Source: Euperipatoides rowelli
Lineage: Eukaryota > Onychophora > Udeonychophora > Euonychophora > Peripatopsidae
NCBI GenBank assembly: GCA_003024985.2
Contig: PXIH01S0043449.1
Length of the DNA: 12,254 nt
Strand: one strand, 5' to 3'
Numbering within the stretch: position 1 is the first letter of the stretch; each line of letters opens with the position of its first letter. Position numbers and translations under genes: made by a program. Below the pieces are notes generated by a model. That model searched no databases, was not told the DNA's origin, and saw only the letters and a program-made list of their open reading frames with translations. Of the stretch, positions 7,671 through 12,254 are shown piece after piece.

Positions 7671-7913
7671 TTTATTAATAATCTTCATGGAAAAATTGAT
7701 TTTAATAAAGTTATTTTAAATTAAGTGACACTTGGCACAAATTTTAACAAATAAATCAAAATTACAAAACTAGGACTTTTCTTTCTTAAAATTATTTATT
7801 AAGCTATTTCAAACAACTCAGTGATGAAAAAAAACCTGGACTCAAAATTTAAAAAATAGACTTTATTTACCAACAACTCAAATCAAAACAATTCAAATCG
7901 AGGCTCTGGTGTA

Positions 7914-8510
7914 TGTATATTGGAATTATTCTTAATACAACATCTTCATTCATTGTAATAATTGTTATTATTATTATTGCTTCATAGGCTATTCATCATT
8001 ATTGAAATAAGTTTATAAAATGAAGTTCATATTTTCATGAATTTTGTTGTGAACTGTTAACTTGCCTATTGTATATGAAAATAAAAGTAGAATTGCAAGT
8101 TGAATAAATTTGTGATTTTTTTGTTGTTGTTATAAGTGACTTTTTTTATATAGGGCCTACTGTATATTTCCTCTTTTATATTTTTAGCAGCAGATGTTTT
8201 CATAAATTTCTCTAACAACTGACATTTTTAAAATTCAAAAGCAGAACATTTACAGTTGTTAAAACAATATTCTCCAATCATAATGTGCCTTTACAACAAC
8301 AATAAAAAAAGTGTTTCAATTTTATTATTTTACTAGCTTTAAAACTCGTCAATAATGACTTACACTCCTTGCCTCCCCCCTCACTCACCAGTATAAAAAT
8401 TAAAGCATGAATCAATATTAATATTGTTTTGCAAAAATTCACCAACAGAGGTGCTAGTGAGAGTATAGATATGTCCTGCTTATAACAAAAGCCTTGGTCA
8501 TGGCAGCAAT
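7914..8510. other. AT-rich DNA, no gene seen
   Basis: Contains a short (TTA)n run near 7965-7978, a weak AACTTGC/GCAAGTT inverted repeat around 8060-8102, and the perfect palindrome CAATATTAATATTG (8413-8426). The 90-codon minus-strand frame (8278-8550) is cysteine-, leucine- and isoleucine-rich without a recognisable domain and is not supported as a gene. Confidence 0.5.
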
Positions 8511-8705
8511 CAGGGCCAGTGAGGGCGGGGCAACATGGGCAGAAGTACATTTGCCCATATAAAAAAACTAATCAAATGTCTGTACAACCACATAAAAAAG
8601 CTTATCAAATGTTCATGCAACTAAAAAAAAAAAAGCTTATCATTTTTCACAACATGGGGCCCTTAAAAACTTTTTTCCCTGGGGCCTGTACAGGCACTCA
8701 TCGCT
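8511..8705 (+). repeat. GC-ended repeat, probable non-autonomous transposon
   Basis: GC-rich ends bracket an AT-rich centre. The left starts CAGGGCCAGTGAGGGCGGGG. The right contains GGGGCCC and then a perfect palindrome GCCTGTACAGGC (8684-8695), ending near CACTCATCGC. The CAGGGCC start is like hAT-type ends, but I could not find a matching inverted right end or a target duplication. Limits and class are uncertain. The 65-codon frame at 8519-8716 crosses this repeat and is not a gene. Confidence 0.4.
8556..8653 (+). repeat. Three-copy 33-bp tandem repeat
   Basis: The units are 8556-8588, 8589-8621 and 8622-8653, each reading A-run, then CTTATCA or CTAATCA, AATGT/ATTTT, and ending in CAAC. 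Units two and three share AAGCTTATCA. Units one and two are clearly alike over their whole length; unit three is diverged in its second half. Confidence 0.6.
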
Positions 8706-9320
8706 CCCGAGATTAATAACGCTTTGCTAAATTAGCACTTAATACCAAATCAGCGTACTTACCTTTCTTTTGAACTATATATTGTAGACTAAGTATTAAA
8801 TTAACACAAGTTTGATATTAGTCAAACTCTCTAATGTCAAACATATAGTAACTTCTATTGCTGAAGCGTAGTCTACAAAGAAGTTCCTTACTTTTACTAT
8901 AGATAGGCCTAACTAGCTTTTTCTACCACTATGCTTACCATACTTATTGTTTTGCTTAAGAAAAATAAATTTCTACAATTTACATTACATTGCAGCATTT
9001 GTATACATATATAAAAAAGTTAGCATGTTTTACACAGACATGCTTAATAAACTACTGTGTTTGTAAAAGCACATAAAGAACAAGTATTAGCTGTACTGAA
9101 TGGTTAATGACAGACAGACAATACATATTATAATAATTATATTAAAGTAAAGTCATATTTTACTGAGGTTGCCTATAAAAAATAAAGATTGATTTAATTA
9201 TTATCTATTCAAATTTTATGAACACAAACTTTTTAACATCACCGATAATAGGCTACCTGTAAAAAATACTACAAATGGTTTTAACTATAATTAAATGGAA
9301 CAATCTTTCAGCTATTTAAA
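8706..9320. other. AT-rich DNA, no gene seen
   Basis: Includes a (GACA)3 microsatellite near 9109-9121 and TAGGCCTA (8904) and TAGGCTA (9249) words. No gene or element boundary was recognised. Confidence 0.5.
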
Positions 9321-9373
9321 CATATTTGGGCACGATTACAGTTTACGGTTCCCCCTTTCCAAGATGGCGGCCA

Positions 9374-9526
9374 AATCCAGACTTAAATTAGCGATAATTA
9401 GCAGACGCATTCGTAATTTCAAAATATTGAATTACGGGGGTTTTTTTTTTTTTTTTTTTCCAGTAATTCAATATTTTTGAAATTATGAATGAATGTATTA
9501 ATTATCACTAATTTACGTCTGGAATT
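9374..9526. repeat. Large hairpin with about 63-nt arms
   Basis: The left arm (9374-9435) and right arm (9463-9526) are inverted copies with a handful of mismatches and small gaps. The 27-nt loop is five G, nineteen T and CCA. Both arms begin, from outside, with CCAGAC and TAAATTA, and end GAATTAC. The same CCAGAC word recurs near the far terminus (complement of 10323-10330), so the hairpin repeats part of the element's own end. Confidence 0.8.
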
Positions 9527-9600
9527 ATAGAAAAATTACAACAACATATTAAAATCAAAACGCAGAAAGTAAATTATTTGTAATATTTAGAATACTTCAT

Positions 9601-10020
9601 TATACAGTATTACTGACAATACCACGTGTAAAATGAACTAAGCAATTACGCGGATACACAAAATGTAAAAAAATCAATTTATAATATTATAAATATTTCA
9701 TTCCATAACTTGCCTTAACCCTTACCCTAACCCTAACTCCAACACGTGAGTAATCGACTAAGCTATTGGCCGGATACACAAAAGGTGTAATAATCCATTT
9801 ATATTATTATAAATATTTCATTCCATAACTTGCCTTAACCCTTACCCTAACCCTAACTCCAACACGTGAGTAATCGACTAAGCTATTGGCCGGATACACA
9901 AAAGGTGTAATAATCGTTTTTTTTTTTAACTTTTCAAAATTCATTACATAACTAACCGTAATCCTGGCCCTGAACCCTAACTGCAACAACGTGTGATATC
10001 GAGTAGGCTATAGACCAGCA
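9601..10020 (-). repeat. 120-bp tandem array with CCCTAA and CACGTG motifs
   Basis: The period is 120 bp: 9661-9780 and 9781-9900 are full units, with diverged partial units before (9601-9660) and after (9901-10020). Positions 9691-9795 are identical to 9811-9915 (105 bp), so this duplication or homogenisation is recent compared with the outer units. Each full unit holds CCCTAACCCTAACTCC, a short telomere-like run. Each also has CACGTG (9743 and 9863, with a further CACGTG at 9623 and a degenerate AACGTG at 9988). The minus-strand core TTGGAGTTAGGGTT links the array to the dispersed family at 2463-2749 and 11744-11943. Confidence 0.9.
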
Positions 10021-10240
10021 GGCGTGTTTATGCAAACGTATAGAAAATCAATGTGTGAAAATATGCAACTAATTATTAATACCAACATAATGAAAAGTAC
10101 TTACTAAACGCCCACTCTTCCCTACAAATCCACAAAAGAAAAAGTTTCATAAAAATACTTCTAACACAATAATCAATCCTAAAAAAAAAAAATGTACACT
10201 TACCGTTGAGCTTGAAACGCTGCCATTAAAATAAAGAAAT

Positions 10241-10308
10241 AATACGCATGCTCTTAAAAGTCAACAAAGCATTCAATACGCATGCTCTTAAGAGTCAACA
10301 AAGCATTC
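10241..10308 (+). repeat. 34-bp tandem duplication
   Basis: AATACGCATGCTCTTAAAAG with its continuation occupies 10241-10274 and repeats at 10275-10308 with a single A-to-G change. It lies within the foldback-like element. Each unit contains the palindrome GCATGC. Confidence 0.9.
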
Positions 10309-10395
10309 AATTTTCGATAATTTGTCTGGACCATTACGTATATAGCCTCAATCTGGAAGGGGGAACCGTAAACTGTAATCTAGCCCATATTTGGG

Positions 10396-10780
10396 ATGAT
10401 AGTAAGCAATTAAAGGCGACTATCCCAAATAGAAATAGATTCTGCTGGCATAGCAGGGGAACGGTTACTACCCTTGCACCCCCTGTTGGAAAATGCGTAG
10501 AGAAGAGCTATTAAAATAATTATAGGCTAGGACTAATTACCCTATTTAGACTAAATGAAAGTGTTAGGGTTGTACTCTTAGAATGGAAATAAGTATTTTA
10601 AAATCATTAATGGTATGGGGTAACTTATCATCTGATGATTTTTTTTGAAGTTGATAATATAATCAAAGTCTTTAATGCAAACGACTTGGAGGAAATCCAA
10701 TAATCAGGTATGTTAGAATCAAATCAGAATCATCTCTCAAAAGACTGAAAAGTTACATTAAAGCATACTGACAGAATGCT
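10396..10780. other. No gene seen
   Basis: Mixed-composition sequence next to the foldback element, including a short hairpin CTGCT-GGCAT-AGCAG near 10441 and a CCCCC run near 10480. The 88-codon frame ending at 10514 starts inside the tandem duplication and runs through the inverted terminus, so it is not supported as a gene. Confidence 0.5.
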
Positions 10781-10841
10781 AATCAACTGACTGTTTCAAG
10801 TCACTAATCAATTGATTGTTTCAAATGATTAGTGTCATTTG
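10781..10841 (+). repeat. 25-bp tandem pair overlapping inverted repeats
   Basis: 10781-10805 and 10806-10830 agree at 20 of 25 bases, starting AATCAA-TGA-TGTTTCAA. Overlapping this is a perfect 9-bp inverted repeat, CACTAATCA (10802-10810) with TGATTAGTG (10826-10834), and a 7-bp one, CAAATGA (10822-10828) with TCATTTG (10835-10841). Confidence 0.6.
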
Positions 10842-11316
10842 AAAAAAATTAACAATAATCATTGGAAAGAATTCTATTTTTTTTTCTCTATTTAGTGAGA
10901 TTGACACTGGAAGTGCTGGTACAACAATATAGTGACATTCAGCCTGATAGATGACAGTATGAATTGATCTAGTGAAGTTATTAACTAAGTGCAAAGTCAG
11001 ATTGAAATTTAATATTATTAAGTCAACTACTTATTGCTTATTCATTAGTCCTGACATGTCAGTTATCATTTAGGTATAACAAGTTCCATTTCTTTTGTGA
11101 AAATTCAAACTAACATCTTCTAAATTCCAGTTTTCAAAAAGGGATTAGTTTAAGTTTTATTTATTTATTTCTAGTTACTCTTCAAGTCAAATAAAACTTC
11201 CATTTTTTAAAAAATTGATTTTTGGCTGTTTGTAGGCTATACAGTATATCCCATCTCTACTGGGTTAAATCGGATAAAGTAAGAAATCTTTATCAGAGAG
11301 AAATATATTGAAAAGG
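10842..11316. other. AT-rich DNA, no gene seen
   Basis: Contains a small hairpin, GATAAAG (11273-11279) with CTTTATC (11288-11294), and a TAGGCTA word near 11234. Nothing else is supported. Confidence 0.5.
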
Positions 11317-11324
11317 CCTAGAGG

Positions 11325-11375
11325 CAGTTGTGTAGCTAGAAAATTTTATTTGTTGGGGATGGGGTGGGAGAAATG
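11325..11375 (+). repeat. hAT-like left terminus (CAGTTGTGTAGCTAG)
   Basis: The sequence begins CAGTTGTGTAGCTAG and runs into a G-rich block (GGGGATGGGGTGGG), the same plan as the ends at 3652 and, inverted, at 3266. Just before it is AAAGGCCTAGAGG (11312-11324), which recurs as AAAGACCTAGAGG at 12171-12183. No inverted right end is visible next to that second copy, so the extent is unknown. Confidence 0.35.
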
Positions 11376-11743
11376 AGAAATTTAGAAAATCTGACTCCTC
11401 AAATTGCCAACTCAAAACTATTGAAATAATTTAATGTAGAATAAGTAGACTGTCACCACAAAGTTAGAGCAGCAAACAGGAAAACAATAAACAACTGCTG
11501 GGTGACCGGGTCTCTGCATCTTATATTCAGATTAATGTTAGTGTGTCAAATTTCCCAAATCATCATTTTAAAAATTCTCAGCCAGTACAAGAAGCTCGGG
11601 TTACATTTTTTAACAACTGGGGCTTTCCCAATTGTCAACACGAATATAAAATTTCCCAGCGTTTGAACTTTCAGCCAAAGTTGAAGGGGGAATAACTAGC
11701 GTCTTTGTATCAAACTCACCTTGCCTTTTCCCCCAAAATGGTG

Positions 11744-11943
11744 TATGGGCTCAGATGTCATATTTTTTTATTTAGAGTCCTAATCTTATCCTGAACCCTA
11801 ACTCCAACTACATTTGTTATCCTGAACCCTAACTCCAACTATATGCAAAATCCACTATGCCCCAACCCTATGATAATCAAGAAGTGCAATACACTTGGTT
11901 TTTGATCAATTGTTATATTTTGATGCAACTTTCATCGGCCCAA
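11744..11943 (-). repeat. Diverged copy of the telomere-like repeat family
   Basis: On the minus strand, ATTATCATAGGGTTGGGG followed by TAGTTGGAGTTAGGG matches the core of the element at 2463-2749 over about 85 bp, in the opposite orientation. The flanks start with GGGC at both ends (GGGCTCAGAT near 11748, and GGCCC near 11938), resembling the GGGTCAGAT/GGGCC ends of the 5353-5605 element. No target duplication was identified. Confidence 0.5.
11786..11847 (+). repeat. 31-bp tandem duplication
   Basis: TTATCCTGAACCCTAACTCC occurs at 11786 and again at 11817, with near-identical continuation over a 31-bp period. The duplicated unit is the telomere-like core of the dispersed family, so the same segment that is tandemly expanded at 9601-10020 is expanded here on a small scale. 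Confidence 0.85.
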
Positions 11944-12254
11944 CCATAAACCAATCAATGGAAGTCAATGGTGAATTTTAGGAGGAAAGTGCAATTGTGA
12001 GTTTTGTACCCAGATGCTATAGGGGAAGACTATTCTCTCTTCCTCCTCCTTTAGCACTCAAGGTTTTCATTTTACTACACATAATCGTTCTTGGGACTAA
12101 CCAAGACTGATTTAAAATATATCTTTGCCAATCAGCTGTTTGACATTACCTCACAACCAGTCTGACAAAGAAAGACCTAGAGGTTTTAATAAGTTTTGTA
12201 TTTGAATGGATGATTTCTATTTGTTAATTGTCATAGAAAGTAATTGTTTTCAAG
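11944..12254. other. No gene seen
   Basis: Includes a pyrimidine stretch ending CTCCTCCTTTAG near 12054, which resembles a splice acceptor but has no supported exon after it. AAAGACCTAGAGG lies at 12171-12183. Confidence 0.5.

Larger units (their letters stand above)
7285..7911 (+). mobile_element. TIR transposon with TA flanks, interrupted by a Helitron
   Basis: The left end (from 7285) begins CACCAAGGCCTCAATCTGAG, and the right end, read inward on the minus strand from 7911, begins CACCAGAGCCTCGATTTGAA. Over the first 22 bases 17 match, and all five differences are transitions, which fits an old element decaying in place. TA lies directly outside both ends (7283-7284 and 7912-7913), consistent with a TA target duplication. 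Sub-terminal regions are rich in TTGA/TCAA and GAGTT/AACTC words on both sides. Removing the nested Helitron leaves about 430 bp with no coding capacity. A Tc1/mariner-type origin is possible from the TA flanks but unproven. Confidence 0.6.
9321..10395. mobile_element. 1,055-bp foldback-like transposon with 10-bp direct repeats
   Basis: CATATTTGGG occurs at 9321-9330 and 10386-10395. Between them, 9334-9361 and the reverse complement of 10354-10380 agree over 27 bases with one extra T. This near-perfect inverted terminus contains GATTACAGTTTACGG and a CCCCC run, and it continues more weakly inward with TCCAGAC and AAATTA words. A 9-11-bp duplication with long or repeated inverted ends is typical of MULE-type and foldback elements; the class is inferred. 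Inside are a large hairpin (9374-9526), a 120-bp tandem array (9601-10020) and a 34-bp tandem pair (10241-10308). No transposase is present. The 61-, 60- and 88-codon frames overlapping it are readings of repeats. Confidence 0.65.

Noticed and set aside
8278-8550. 90-codon minus-strand open frame
   Set aside because: No recognisable domain, no splice or start context, and it runs into a repeat terminus. This length is expected by chance across six frames of 12 kb.
9295-9480. 61-codon frame including AAGATGGCGGCC
   Set aside because: The start context is good, but the frame runs into the arm and poly-T loop of a hairpin and ends in a phenylalanine run. I keep it only as a possible captured fragment.
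9710-9900. Interstitial telomere or chromosome fusion point
   Set aside because: CCCTAA runs are only two units long and lie inside a 120-bp minisatellite shared with dispersed transposons.
9321-10395. CRISPR array
   Set aside because: The tandem units are contiguous 120-bp copies without unique spacers, and the sequence is eukaryotic in character.
10248-10514. 88-codon plus-strand open frame
   Set aside because: It starts within a 34-bp tandem duplication and crosses the inverted terminus of a transposon and its flank, so the protein would be an arbitrary reading of repeats.
12036-12054. Splice-acceptor-like pyrimidine tract ending TTTAG
   Set aside because: No open frame with coding character follows, and such tracts are frequent in AT-rich DNA.

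Overview
This window looks like non-coding DNA from an animal genome, most likely a marine invertebrate. The lineage call is an inference. The evidence is an AT-rich composition (about 30% GC by eye), many poly-A and poly-T runs, no open reading frame over 91 codons on either strand, and a dense layer of decayed DNA-transposon debris. There are no bacterial signals: no operons, no Shine-Dalgarno-led genes and no tRNA or rRNA genes. The short open frames all fall in low-complexity or repeat DNA, and I support none of them as a gene. There is one ambiguous base (N) at 229.

From 1 to 2450 the window is mostly featureless AT-rich DNA with three small transposon remnants (about 341-395, 678-705 and 740-781) and a degenerate TAAC-rich repeat (2218-2446). 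From 2454 to 5611 it is a transposon graveyard. It holds a 287-bp element with a perfect 9-bp target-site duplication (TSD) (2463-2749), a 188-bp hAT-like element (3652-3839), a 434-bp non-autonomous hAT element (3904-4337), a tRNA-derived SINE-like head on the minus strand (4809-4943) and a 253-bp terminal-inverted-repeat (TIR) element (5353-5605). From 5745 to 7052 there is a dispersed repeat carrying two CTCF-like motifs and a strongly purine-rich 530-bp tract bounded by runs of G.

From 7285 to 7911 a TIR element with TA flanks is interrupted by a complete-looking 197-bp non-autonomous Helitron (7474-7670), which itself carries a perfect 19-bp inverted repeat. From 8511 to 8705 there is another repeat with a three-copy 33-bp tandem array. 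The most structured region is 9321-10395. It is a 1,055-bp foldback-like element flanked by a perfect 10-bp direct repeat, with near-identical inverted termini, an internal 62-64-nt-arm hairpin, a 120-bp tandem array carrying telomere-like CCCTAA and CACGTG motifs, and a 34-bp tandem repeat. The final 1.4 kb holds a hAT-like terminus (11325) and a further copy of the telomere-like repeat family (11744-11943).

The main thread is a dispersed repeat family whose core reads TTGGAGTTAGGGTT followed by GG and AAGG/TTAGG-type sequence. It occurs at about 2589-2675 (+), 5474-5524 (-), 9690-9990 (-, tandem) and 11779-11925 (-), in four different structural settings. Nothing here acts as a gene pathway; what the sequence shows is successive and nested transposon insertion.
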